From NCBI GenBank assembly GCA_019649035.1, contig BMAT01006761.1, forward strand, positions 466,996 through 492,619: a stretch of 25,624 nt of DNA, given 5' to 3'. Below, one piece after another: positions 1 to 10,859 of the stretch. The translations under genes were made by a program, and so were the position numbers. Positions within the stretch are counted from its first letter, which is position 1, and each line of letters begins with the position of its first letter. The DNA comes from Elysia marginata. Its lineage: Eukaryota; Mollusca; Gastropoda; Plakobranchidae. The notes below the pieces were generated by a model that saw only the letters and a program-made list of their open reading frames with translations, ran no database searches and was not told the DNA's origin.

Positions 1-212
1 TTGTTTCAGCGTTGCATTGAGTCCTAATTTGAGGTGTCTTGGAATTCAGACCTAAAATTTGTTACTGTAAATTTGTTCTTTGGACTAGGTGGAGGTCTGT
101 AAATGCATATAAAGACCACAGTCTTTTCATTTGATATAACTTGAACTTCAGACGCTTCAAAGGTTTGAAAGTCAAATATTTGTTGCAGCGTTGCATTGAG
201 TCCTAATTTGAG
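1..212. repeat. 179-bp tandem duplication inside the LINE fragment
   Basis: Positions 7-33 and 186-212 are identical over 27 bases. Positions 1-33 and 180-212 match except for one base. The offset is 179 bases. On the minus strand the second occurrence repeats the segment coding LKLGLNATL, directly after the EFQDT part of the endonuclease and in a shifted frame. This fits a tandem duplication within the element. The left copy runs off the window start. Confidence 0.8.
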
Positions 213-362
213 CACACAACAGATCCCCCCTCCGGCCCCCGTACTCCTTGGAAAACGTTTCGAAACATAGCCGGGTGGAGCCAGTTCTTTAACATTTAAC
301 AAATATCCTTTTGTTTGGAAATAGAGTCTTTTCTTGATTAGGGCCCCCTGCAGTCTAAGCAT
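1..362 (-). mobile_element. LINE endonuclease-domain fragment (decayed, cut by window edge)
   Basis: A 112-codon open frame on the minus strand reads like the APE-type endonuclease of a CR1/L2-like non-LTR retrotransposon. Visible landmarks, in order, are PPGY, then PR..GAGGGI, then FEASEVQV, then a hydrophobic strand leading into CIYRPPPSPKNK and F.SEFQ. This order (P-GY, GGG, FE..EV, YRPP, F..EF) is characteristic of LINE endonucleases, which nick the target DNA. The N-terminal catalytic part and all of the reverse transcriptase are absent. The frame stops at 24-26, where a tandem duplication begins (see the repeat at 1-212). It is not a host gene. The family is assigned by motif order only; the exact clade is uncertain. 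Confidence 0.72.
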
Positions 363-928
363 CCTCTCGGTGGCTATCCATATCGTGCACGAGGGAAGAA
401 GTGTTACGATGCGGAAGAAGATTCATAGACTATTTCTATTTCCTAACAAAATGAGTTCTAAGTACTTGTGTCCGTCCTGATCTGTAAAATAGTAGGATGT
501 ATCAAACATCTCTGGAGGTTTTTTTTCTGCCCATACGTTTTATCATTTGAATATGAGCTCAAAACAGATGTACGAAATGGTGTTTTGATATGAGCTTCCA
601 CCTCTGCACGGGTATATCGTTATAATTTTGATTGTTTAAGAGTGTTGCTGTAATAAACAAACTAGTTGAATGAGAGATTTGCAGACTTGCGGGTTATTAA
701 GCTATGCTGTGTTGTCTGCCTGAGTGCATCTAGGTTGATATTGTTGAATTTGGATTTCTAAACAAAACGGTGCACTATTCCATCACAGTTGATGTCCGCT
801 ACAAAATTTGAGATGACAGCGTTGAGTGGTTCAGGAGTTTTACGAAACATAAATTTCCAACTTACAAAACTATAATATGTATAGACTTCCTTGTTGGTAA
901 TTGGATTTTAGGCCTCTTCCATCTATTT
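363..928. other. Noncoding spacer
   Basis: AT-rich sequence between the LINE fragment and the first SINE. I see no open frame, RNA gene or repeat that can be supported. Part of it may be further decayed LINE sequence, since 363-450 is somewhat less AT-rich, but no motif remains. Confidence 0.5.
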
Positions 929-1242
929 TTATACATTATATGAATCCCTTTCGGGAAATTCGGCTATGTTACTCAGCATACCTGTGTCGCCACAGAGCAG
1001 CGCCAATAATGCCCCAACAGACCTGTACATTTGAAGACCATTTTTTACCCATATGCAGGGTGTTGCAGGTGCATATCACAAATTCAAGAATTACCTGTAG
1101 CTGGGTAGCCACTTTACAGGTGAGTAGACAGGGGAAAGTTAAGGTAAATTACTTTCCCAACGCAATTGCAACATGGTCAGGAATCGAACACACGATCTCT
1201 GGATCACGAGTTCAGACGCGCCAACAACTCTGCCTCGCTGCC
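929..1242 (-). mobile_element. tRNA-derived SINE
   Basis: Read on the minus strand, a tRNA-like head (about 1242-1170) is followed by a non-tRNA body. A pol III B box TGTTCGATTCC lies at 1180-1190. An A-box-like stretch (GGCAGAGTTGTTGG) is complementary to about 1221-1234, followed by GCGCGTCTGAACTCGTGATCC. A-to-B spacing is about 31 bases, within the tRNA range. The body contains a TTGGGAAAGTAATTTACC segment and ends near a TTCCCGAAAGGGATTCATA stretch, a type of 3' region seen in invertebrate SINEs. A 7-base TCTATTT at 922-928 and 1243-1249 could be a short target-site duplication, but the region is AT-rich and this is weak. A 146-codon plus-strand open frame across it is accidental. Confidence 0.68.
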
Positions 1243-1249
1243 TCTATTT

Positions 1250-4200
1250 CCTACAGCAAATACAGTGTTCTTTGTTCCATTTTAATCACCAGTAGGAGAA
1301 CGGCGCAGGCCGTTAGGATGAGAGAGTCTTTCAAGTTTTGAAAAGGTCAAGTATTTTAGATTAATTTCGTTCTGGTGTTCTTACTCTCTGACTCGTATTG
1401 GGATTTACGAAAAAAAAATTTTAGATGATTCCATTAGGCTGTTTCCAAATCAATAACTTTTTATGGAAACAATGTTAGTGAGGCTATGTCTGATTTTCAG
1501 CACAGAAAAACTTTCTGACATTTCCGTTCAAATTTCTATGTGTGCAGTGAAGTGAAGCTCAAGAGAAAATTACAAATTATAATTAGATTTTGATGAATCG
1601 AATTTCATTGAGAATTTTGCAAAATGTTTAATGAGGAAATTGTGACAACCTATATATTTCCAAAGCAGATACAATAACTACATTATTTGCACCAAAAATA
1701 AGGCCTATTTTGTATGATTTTGATTAGATCTGAGATTCATAATTACTTTTGTGGACTCTATATATGTGAAGTTAACCAATTGTTGACTGTAGTTATAGCC
1801 GTTGCTTTGGTTCATACTATAAGTTCATATTTTTGTTCAAACCAATCATATTTTATTAAGAGCTGTCTCCCTATTCTCTCTTTTATTTTTTTCAGCTTTT
1901 TTACTTTTAATATAGCGTGCAAGTTTTAACTCATAAGCACAAGGTAAGGTTGTTTATGTAACTATAAAGATAGGGAAAAGTTTCGCAGGTACAAGTAAGG
2001 TGACTTACATCAGAAAAGTATCTAGATAAATGAATTTCAAATGATTATCATGAAATAGGTGAATTTAATATTGGATTCGATTTTCCGAAGTAATTTTCCT
2101 CCACAATTGAAATAAGGAAAGAAATGATAAATTCATCTACTTTGTTTCCTTAAACTATATCATAATCAACATTTGATTCAAAAATTCGTTCTGTATAATT
2201 GTGAGTGTTTCAATTACAGCCAATATTCCTTAGAATCATATCTGAATATATACAACTTAGTACTTGACTATAAGGAAAACTAAGCTTCTGTTTCTGTTGT
2301 CGAATTTTCCTGCGGCGTCTTCACATGATAAACTTCGGAGCATGGAACACCAGCGTCAAATTGCTTGTTGGAACCCTGGACTGAAATCCGATTAGGAACT
2401 CTGCCTGCCCAGGACACCAGGAATTATTTATAACTCAAGGGCACCTCGTGCGTGTGCACTTAAAAATCCTTTCCTTTGTACGTGACGCATTAAATAAGTC
2501 ATAAGATGTCCAGCTTTTCATATGTGCTCAATGCAGCCAAATATGATGACATTTGAGAATACTCACATAAAACAAATGTGGCGTCGGTAGACATTAGAGC
2601 TACTTTAATTTTGCTAAAAGATATGGAAGGTATCATAAAAAGTTTTTGCGTATGATTGTGAGTTTCTAAAAAATCAATATAAACACAAACGGGAAATACA
2701 AAACCGAGAAACGCGATTCCTATGAAAGGGGACACTTGTCATGTTCAGAATTGGGTATTTCAGTGCTCCATTTTTCAAATTGATATAATATTATTAATAT
2801 GATGATAGACTTCTCTTTTATTTTACCTGGTATCGCAGTGGGACCCACATATTCTACCATGAAAAAGTAAAAAAAAAACTTTACAAAGAAGCCCCTTAAT
2901 TGTCTGCCTTCACCGATTGAAAACAGGTGTGAATTGGTTTGTTCTGTTTGCCTTAAGTAGTTTAGGGTAGACTTGCAATTTAGTATTCTCCGAAAAAAAA
3001 ATGTTAGGCAGAAGAACACATAGAAATAAATGATAGTTTTGCTCGCTTCTTAATTTAGTTTGTTGAATTTTGTAGAATCTTAGATCTCGATCTCTCAGCA
3101 GCAAAAACGGTGTTTCCTGAGGCTACTAAGAGTCGAGGGCTCGAATCATACCAAAAGCAAGCATATTTCGGTAATTTTCACTTGTGAAATACTTTTTCAA
3201 TCCACCTACTTTAAACCTAAAATTTTTTAGTCAAAACTGAAAGTAGTTGTGAGTATGAGCATATTTCAGGTGTATCCATTTTAAGGGGTCCGAGGTAGAG
3301 GTGGCTTATTGTGTCCTAAAAAACTGATACAACAGGCTCAAAAAATTTAAAAAATCCCTGGCATTAGGGACTATAAACTCTATCAAAATAAAGTGACAGA
3401 CTGAACTTCTTGTCTTTACGGTATTTTTAAAGGGTTGCTAACATCCGTTCCAGCTAATTTAGAATATTTGCAAAAAAGAAGTTATCTTCAAAGAGATGTT
3501 TTTTACCTGGTCATATTTATAGGCTTATCTTAGATTGACTTTACCTTTCTATGGTTATAGTCTTCTGCCGCCGCAGGCAGTCTCAGGGCTTTAAAAATGT
3601 CATACTTTGGTTTCGGATACAATGTTAAAAAACATCATGTGGCTCTTATGAAATCGCCTGGCAAATTGGAAAACATTTAGGTCTGAAGTGTATGCATCAT
3701 ATAGAAAAGAAAAGATAAAAACACAAAAAAGTAAAATAAGCTCTTATAGTTTTCTTGTAAATATTTTTTTGTAAAATTGAGTCATGGAAATTGAAAGTTA
3801 CAAAAATACGAGATAAAATCCCATTAGCTCTAAATGGAATTTGTACCTACTTAGCCAGTTCTCCCAGACTCCCGTGAGGACTAAATAAGTTCATACAGAC
3901 TAGATTTTTACCGAAACTAGATTTGCATTTGAAATTGAATGTTAGGGCAAATATGTAAGACAAGTTAAAATAACTCAAAAGCTATTATATTTCAGGATCG
4001 ACAAGGCACTAGGTACCGTAGCGTTAAGTCGAGGTTTCCGATTACATCATACCAAGTTTGGTTGTTTGTTTTTTTTTGTTTTTTTTGTGAAAATGTTAAA
4101 ATGTTACTTTCGACTTTCGCTTTTACTCAGTACTTATTAACTACAACCTTTCAGTCATTGGTTAGTTACGAAGACTTATCGGGAGATTTAATGCAATCAA

Positions 4201-5213
4201 AGTAATTTGTCGCCATAACTTCATTCGAAGTCAGATTGTATACTTGATTTGTCATTGAATTATTTCATACGTAATATACGTATTAATTTAACCTTTGCTG
4301 GATAGTGTAAAGATGACAGGAAGGAAATAATTGTTTGTCTGTCTTTGAATTACTACATAGTCCTCATTTTCTTAAAAACCATATGCCAGACTGTTTTGTT
4401 GGTTTTTTTTTACCTCAAATCTTATAGCAATCCAAAACCGTAGGTGTTTGTTTTTTATTGTTATTATTGTTTCATTGTTTTTTCGGTCGACATTTTGAAG
4501 TTCCTCTGTATTGATTGAAGGGTGTAGTAAGATCAAAGTAATAAATTCATCCCTGTATTTGATTAAAAGATAACCTTTGAGCTCATGAAATCTCATAACC
4601 TTATAGTTCATACCAAAATTAAATTTATTTACTAGATGAGGTTTTAGCTGTGACTTTTGAATGTAGGGCTATGACAGAAACTTTTTTTAATCGAAATATC
4701 TTATTGTAATAGAGCTAACGTACATATCCTCAGTATCTTCTCCTTGGATGTGAGAAAAGCTAAAGCTTCAAAATTATATGTTTTAAAGATACCAACCTCA
4801 AAAAATTTATAGGGGCATATTGTTTTGGTTCAATTGAGGTCTAAAAGGGCTCTTTTTCGACAGTTAAAATCTGAATCTTTGTTAGTGTCTAGACCTGGAT
4901 TCGAATGATAGCCATCCTAAAAGTTAGATGAATAAGTTCAACAAAGCAAGTTTTTTTTGGATTGTGTTAAAAAAAGGGTGCACTGGCAAAAGCACAAATA
5001 TTTACAAGCTCTTTTGGTGCACCTTTTCTTGGAAATTCCTGTTCTTGGGCATCGAATTAAGCGTCTCATTTACAAATGTTTTTATGTTTGAAATTGGACA
5101 AAAAGGAACGAAAAAACTTAGCCTTTAGAATGTAGAATTTTGGAAGATGAAAATAACGCTGGACAAGAAAACTGTATGTCAAGTTATACGCATAAATGAA
5201 AATGAAGCTATAT
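1250..5213. other. AT-rich noncoding region
   Basis: About 4 kb with only short accidental open frames (under 100 codons, biased to Phe/Ile/Lys/Asn). A weak B-box-like GGCTCGAATCA occurs near 3123, and a related but eroded GTCGAGG..CATACC string occurs near 4030-4050. These may be worn SINE heads, but no matching A box or body can be shown. Nothing else is supported. Confidence 0.5.
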
Positions 5214-5281
5214 CTAGATCTGGATCCTATTTACTTTTGATCTCCAAAGAGATCCAAAATTTCATATAGACCTCGATCTAG
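5214..5281. repeat. Imperfect palindrome (hairpin-forming)
   Basis: The left arm 5214-5244 begins CTAGATCTGGATC and ends TTTTGATCTC. The loop is CAAA (5245-5248). The right arm 5249-5281 begins GAGATCCAAAA and ends CGATCTAG. The arms are complementary at both ends, with mismatches and small bulges in the middle. The AGATCTAG flavour resembles the inverted-repeat elements at 11291-11520 and 17583-18160, but homology to them is not shown. Confidence 0.5.
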
Positions 5282-6399
5282 GCAGTTCTAAGCTATCACC
5301 ATTTTGACAGGTTTTGTAACGAAACCACACTAAGGTGTCTTTTTTTTCCATTTTGGCCTCTAAGAGGGAGTTTTGAGTACAGTCATAAATATCAGTTGGT
5401 CTCATCATAGTTCACTTTCACAGTTTGTAGAAGGGGCAAGACGGCTAGTTGTTTTAAACAAACACATTCGAACCGTTTGAAAGTATGATAAACAGTTTGG
5501 TTTTCAATGATAAAACTCTTCACGTAAGCATAATATTAAGCTTTTCGCAAAAAAACTACTTAATAAAAGAGCGCAACTTGGTCTCGGTTTTCAGAAGCTT
5601 TAGAGGGCTCAACAGTCACGACTAACACACGCTGAACAATCAGTGAAACACGAGACGGCCGAAAAATAAGTTAGTGTTTTAAGAAAAGAAAACTCTTTTT
5701 CTCTCGGTTTCTATTCTGTTTTTTAATGGTGTACTTATTTTAAGTGTCGGTTTTCCTTTTTTTTACTTGGGGAGTTGTGTTTGTGTAAACAGAAAAAAAA
5801 TCCAACAAAAACGTCTTTTAGAGTCTCGCACACTCCCTTGAAGCGGCTATTTCAACTTCATGGAAAATCGTCATCGTGAACTTCCCCAGAATACGGAGTA
5901 AACAAGAGTTATCGGCACTCAAATGCGATTCAAAATAGTTTCTTAGTAAATGAATTGAAAATTAACAAAGACAGCTTTCAAAGTTGATCTATCACTTTAA
6001 TGGGACTCTCTCTTTGAAAAGGTTCTTCTCTTCTGGAAGTTTTATTAGCTCCTTCCAAGGGTAAAGACTGTTTCTCGTTTCTACATTTCAGCCAGTCTAT
6101 CTCTGCCCCAGTAAAACACACGAACTATAGGCTTCCAAAAACGCAATGGTATATAATTTCATTTGAATTTTTTCCTTCTCACAAGATAGCCTTCATTTAG
6201 TTCCGGATTATTTGATAACTTCATGACTTCATTTTTTCGACAACAAAGATATGCCCTTTCTTTTATATTATAGCTCCCAATCTACTCAAACGCATTACGT
6301 GGCTTCTCCAAATTTCTAACCAATTTACCTTCTGAATTTCCAGAGGAGCAACAATTCAAGCACATCACTCTAGCACACTGACAAGATCTTTGACTGCTT
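5282..6399. other. Noncoding region
   Basis: AT-rich sequence with T-rich runs. No coding region, RNA gene or repeat structure is supported. Confidence 0.5.
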
Positions 6400-6560
6400 A
6401 AGGCCGCGTATTCTCTTAAGGCATAAATGAGGTGGAGAAATAATTATGTGTTTATAGCCTTTTTCAAGGACTAAACGTCCACCTGCCAAATAGAGGACTC
6501 GAACCCCAGACTTCTCGGTCCGAAAGCCACGACGAATGAAATAGATGCTTCTCATTTAAC
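6400..6560 (-). mobile_element. Possible SINE remnant with B box
   Basis: On the minus strand a good B box GGTTCGAGTCC lies at 6495-6505. It is preceded by CGTCGTGGCTTTCGGACCG, which resembles the anticodon-arm region of a tRNA-like head. No convincing A box is found at the expected distance upstream (around 6540-6555). No tail or target-site duplication is visible. A worn tRNA-derived SINE is the best reading; a chance B box is the alternative. Confidence 0.4.
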
Positions 6561-8899
6561 GACCTGACGTTATGCTTGCAAACGCTTTTTTGTTTCTTTT
6601 CGCATAATAGACTTTTATAAAAGAGTTAGAGCACACATACTTCTTCAGAATTCAATTTCACCAATATGAAACAAAAAATATGACTTGGATTAAAAAAAAA
6701 AACTTCGTGCTCTTTCTATGCTCAGTCTTAATACTGTTGGCATGCAGGCATGGTTTAACTTTCCTTTTAGGGTTTTGTTTGTCCTTAATAAAACTTAAGG
6801 CATAGCTAGAATAGGGGTTTACTAATTTCACTTCAACAAGAAAAAAAATTTTATAACTAGTTTAGGCAGCTTTACAGTTCAAGAAGCTATTAAATCCTGG
6901 GTAAAATTTTACTTTCAAAATTCTTTCTGAGAAAATCGTTTTTCCTTGCCCGTGGCTTTTAACCCGATGGAAAATTATGTCCCCTAAATAATTATGATTT
7001 TACATAATAGGGAAAGGTTTCAAGGGGGTCCCTTCAGGCTTCAAAAACACCCAAATTTATAGTGTGCCCTTCCCTTCTACCCTCATTTTAAGCTTGTGGG
7101 AAGTTTTGGAATGCTTTCACTTCGCTAAGAGAAAAGATTGTGAGTATTGTTTTATTGTATATGCCTTTCCGTTTTACTTGAACGGATAAGTAATATACAA
7201 TAGCTTTATAATCTCTTCACTTTAAATGCTATTTCCTACCTTTCCTAAAATTTTACAAATCCTGACCATGGCGGCTTCATGCAGAAGCATAATAAAGTTT
7301 TTCTGTTTGTTGTGTATGAAAGTAGAGAAAGTAAGCTTTTCTTTGATACAAATGTCTGACTAGCTTCTAATTTCGACTTAATACTCATTTTGACTGGTTT
7401 CAAGACATATGAATTTTACGGAGAAAAAATTCAGCCGCCCACGCCTTTGAATATTATAGTTCGTATTCACTACCCATTGTAAGCCAATGTCTTAATAAAG
7501 TGTTTGATAAACTATTAACGCATTGGAACCTAACGGCATGTTGATTTTTAAGCGATCTTTCAATTTGTGGCTTTCTTTGCCCACTTTTAGTTTGGTTTCA
7601 AAGTCGGTCTTATAATATGTATTCTTGGTTATGGATATTTACACTTTTATACGACAAAACGCTGCACTACCTTCAAAGTTAGTCCTGTCTGAAAGGTTTT
7701 AATTGAGTGCCCCGAAGAATGCAAAACCCTAGAAAAAACCCGAGTTGTTTGGTAGGCACCAAAAGTAAAAATGGATAACAAAAATAAGTCTGCTAAGTGC
7801 AGACTGGATCAAGTTACAGTAAGAAGTTACAGACCTACAGGGAGTGGCTTGCTAGACAAACTAGAGAAGCATTAGCTGACAAACGGCTGTGGAGATAAGC
7901 GTCGCCTTTCAGTAAACAGCGGATACGTTTTTTTCAAGTTCTAAGGAGAAAGTAGATCGCTTTTGAAACAATACAGAGAGAGCAGTTTTTGTTGGGGTTT
8001 TTTTCTTTGCAGATATTTTTATCTTCTTACAACGGGACATAGATCTTCCTTTGAATGGAATTGGCCATTGGATTAAAGAGATCAGGCAACGCGATTAGGC
8101 TACACGACTTCCTGGCACACAGAAGGGCCTGCACTGCATCCGGTCTGGACTCGAGCTGGCTTGCTATCCTCAGTGATCATGGCCCAGATCGATAAACTCG
8201 CGTCCTTAGTAAAACTCAATTGACATTCAGTTTTAGAAAAGATCGCTGTTTTTTGTTTCAGTTTGTTTAAATCACTTAATTGGTTTAAATGCTTTTGTTT
8301 CTCTTCAGTCTAAATCCAGCCTCAGTGCAAAGACAATCTAGTTTAATCGCTAACATTTTTAAAGACAATAAATCTAACAGCGCGCGATTTCATAGATTAA
8401 AGGGCTTGTGATTGCCTGTATTCTAACTAATTTTTTTAGAAAAGAGTAAACACCCCTGATTTCAGAAAGCCTAGGAAGATTTTTTAGAGATATAAGTGTA
8501 AATCATTGATGGTATCGACAAGCGTTTTCACTGCTCATGGTTGAGCACTCGTCTAAGCATAGTCAGGTTATAGAATTCATGCAGAGAAATTTTACCAGGA
8601 ACATAAAGGGTCAGATTACAAAGTAATAGTTAGAAGTCAGAGCTAGACAGTGTTGGTACGTATAATAGTAAGATGCCTAGCAATTTCCTCTGAAATTTTG
8701 AATCTATAAATCCACATGACACTGAACGCGACGGGTTCCGAACTATAATTGGTATAAACACTAGATATAAAATGAGTTTAAGCTTCCGTTTCGCTTTTTC
8801 CATTCAAATCCTAAAGTATTCAAAATAAACCGTTAGCAATATATGCGATCAATTTTCTTTTCTTAATCAAGTTGTTAGATTTTATTTAACTTATTTAAT
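6561..8899. other. Noncoding region with a short GC-richer island
   Basis: Mostly AT-rich with no gene. Two patches stand out. Around 7800-7910 a plus-strand reading gives EWLARQTREALADKRLWR. Around 8095-8200 a GC-richer patch reads AHRRACTASGLDSSWLAI on the plus strand. Both could be worn transposon coding sequence, but neither shows a motif I can name. Positions 7592-7640 resemble 11110-11158 (GGTTT.CAAA...ATAATAT...GGTTATGGA), suggesting an unnamed dispersed repeat. Confidence 0.4.
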
Positions 8900-10187
8900 C
8901 ATTAGGGAAAGATATTGATACCGAAAACTTACCAGCTGAAATTTTAAAAGAGACCAATGATAATATTATTCCCAATCTTTACAAGCTTATAATGGCATGC
9001 TGATTGGGAGGGGAAACCTTCACAAAATATAAAAGATGCAAAGATTACTACACTTTACAGTATAAAAGATGACAAGGGTGATTGAAACCACTATCGGAGC
9101 ACCTCTCTATTAAATATAATCGGAAATGCTTTTGCTACAATACTTCTATTAGGAAGCATAATATTTGCAGACAGAATTCTTTCCGAGAGGCAGTATGGCT
9201 TTAGATTATAACGTAGATGATGGTCTTCTCTTCTCTCTCCATTTAGTTTAACAAAATTTTCAGGAACAGTAACTTCTCTTGCATGTTGTACTTGTCGATC
9301 TAAGCTCTCGACACAGTGAGTAGGTTAGTATTGTACACGATCTTAGAAAGTATTGGGTGTTCACTCTTTCTCCAAAAAACCATCGCATCATCCCATGAAA
9401 ACACGAAGGCCGCCATACAATTTGAAAGGTCATCCACAGGCAGCTTCAACATCAAAATTCAAATGTGGAACGAAGAAAGGTTTTACTGGCCCTGAATTTG
9501 TCCAGTCTTCTTTTTCAGTGCTCTTACAGTACGTCTTAAAAGACTCTCTAGGTAATTGGGCCTTCATCGGAAGACGGGTTGATCCCTAGGTAGACCCAAG
9601 GCTAAAACGAGGACCAGTATTTCTGACGCAGCCCTTGCAGCACACAGTGAATCATCACAGCAAACAGTGAGCTGTCGGTGATTAGCTTGCATTGCCTTGC
9701 AAGACTTTTGCACTCGAAGTCAGTGTAAAAACGACTGTAACTTATGTCCGCTACAATCAGCCTTGACAATAAGCCGCTTCCGAGCATAGACAGCCTGAGC
9801 CCTTACGATCACCTTTTCTCATCACTGGATGATGAAATCAGTATCCTTATTGAAAAGGTTGCTACAGCTTTTTGGAATGCTTTTTTTTTTGCAAAATGAT
9901 CATGGGACAACACAATGCTCGAAACTGTTACAAAGGCCATGACGTACCAGAGATACGTCCTTAGTACATCGTCACATGTCTCAAAAGCAACGACTTTTTA
10001 CGCCAAATAAGGAAGGAAGTCGAATATCTTTCATTTTAGAGGTGTCCGCAAGATCCTTGGAATAGCATGGCAAGAAAAAAATCACCAATAATAGCATGAT
10101 TGATTAAGCAACCATTCGAGGCATCCCTACAATTATCTGCAAAATAAGACTCAGATTGCTTGGTCACGTCAAAAGAATGAATGACTT
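8900..10187 (+). mobile_element. Decayed LINE, reverse transcriptase part (host of the nested insertion)
   Basis: Translation in shifting plus-strand frames gives the ordered landmarks of a non-LTR reverse transcriptase. These are ENLPAEILKET (about 8929), an RQYGFRL-like string (GFR motif, 9191-9205), LVDLS (catalytic VDL-type box A, 9291-9305) and HENTKAAIQF near 9391. Next come FSVLLQYVLKDS near 9512, ISDAALAAH (9619-9645, at the place of the FADD box but shortened), SLDDEI (9822-9839), RKILGIAW (10047-10073) and LLGHVKRMND (10156-10185). Many stops and frameshifts make it inactive. The 5' part with the endonuclease is missing or unrecognisable. The element resumes at 10423 beyond a second LINE. 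The motif order is firm; the clade is not assigned. Confidence 0.8.
10179..10187. repeat. Target-site duplication, left copy (GAATGACTT)
   Basis: This is identical to 10423-10431. The pair flanks the minus-strand LINE fragment 10188-10422. Joining the host sequence at one copy keeps the host LINE reading frame open (MND then LRIPNQH), which supports a true insertion duplication. Confidence 0.78.
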
Positions 10188-10422
10188 GACTTACTTGACT
10201 TAGTGCCGTGGCGCATCCCAGTTCTCTGTCTGCGACGCTTCGGCAGCTCTCTCTATCTTTACCGTCATTTCATGCACTGCCTTCGATCTTGTGCGAGTGC
10301 AGTGATCTTATCCAGCTCATCAGATGAATGGAGTCTGATTTCATGGTCAATCAGTGCGAGGTCTCTGTTGAGGACTGTTGGAAGTGTTGTTCTTGGTCTT
10401 CCCCTGTGGTTTTTGCCACGTC
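10188..10422 (-). mobile_element. 5'-truncated LINE 3' end, nested in another LINE
   Basis: On the minus strand the frame reads RGRPRTTLPTVLNRDLAL, then IRLHSSDELDKITALAQD, then RRQ. After a frameshift it reads VKIERAAEASQTENWD and stops at TAA (10202-10200). This is the C-terminal tail typical of many invertebrate LINE ORF2 proteins (GRPRTTLP followed by an AQDR-W-like helix). Past the stop come AAGTC repeats, a simple-repeat 3' tail, then the left duplication. Only about 235 bases were inserted, so this is a severely 5'-truncated copy. It is younger than the plus-strand LINE it interrupts. The plus-strand open frames here are antisense shadows. Confidence 0.78.
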
Positions 10423-10431
10423 GAATGACTT
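10423..10431. repeat. Target-site duplication, right copy (GAATGACTT)
   Basis: Exact match to 10179-10187. Host LINE sequence (RIPNQHLMLFDELVG) resumes immediately after it. Confidence 0.78.
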
Positions 10432-10790
10432 ACGAATTCCAAATCAACATTTGATGTTATTTGATGAACTGGTTGGCAGAAAGTGGCAGGGGAGACTCAA
10501 ACTACGATAAGAGGACACGTGTGAAACCCTCGTGTCCAGGTGTAACATCGACTGAAGGATATGCAAGAAACTTGCAACAAAATCTAACGCCATGGAGATC
10601 AACTTTTCACAATGGAACTGACCTGCGTGAGCAAAGTCTAAAAATATGCATAATAGAAAAGAGGCAGCGTCAGAAACAGGCTAAAACAATAACAACTGCT
10701 GTTTTTCTCTTCAGTGCAAATTCGGCAGCAAAATCTGTGATTCCAACACTAGTAGGATAAGGCATGAAAGAAGCTGTCAAGGTAAACTGT
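10432..10790 (+). mobile_element. Decayed LINE, C-terminal part (continuation of 8900-10187)
   Basis: The plus strand reads RIPNQHLMLFDELVG, matching the segment that normally follows the GHV.RM.D motif in this LINE type. It continues, with frameshifts, through EKRQRQKQAKTITTAVF to CKFGSKICDSN...RIRHERSC (about 10717-10778). The last part is a worn zinc-finger-like tail, with C, C, H and C still spaced as in a C-x(n)-C...H-x3-C finger; one cysteine of an ordinary CxxC pair appears to be Gly. The 3' end beyond about 10790 cannot be placed; similarity may extend to about 10860. Confidence 0.7.
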
Positions 10791-10859
10791 AGGACACCCT
10801 GTAATGTCACGCTGAATGGATCGTGTATCCTGACGAACAGAGCCATCAACATTTGAAGA

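Noticed and set aside
901-1341. 146-codon plus-strand open frame
   Set aside because: It is antisense to a tRNA-derived SINE and has no protein-like features.
3080-3170. SINE head near 3123
   Set aside because: There is a B-box-like string, but no A box, tail or duplication.
1714-5128. Several 60-100 codon open frames on both strands
   Set aside because: They are AT-rich frames with Phe/Ile/Lys bias, no motif and no conservation signal visible; they fit chance.
10203-10510. Plus-strand open frames of 60-83 codons
   Set aside because: Up to 10422 they are antisense to the nested minus-strand LINE tail; the remainder runs out of frame into the host LINE.
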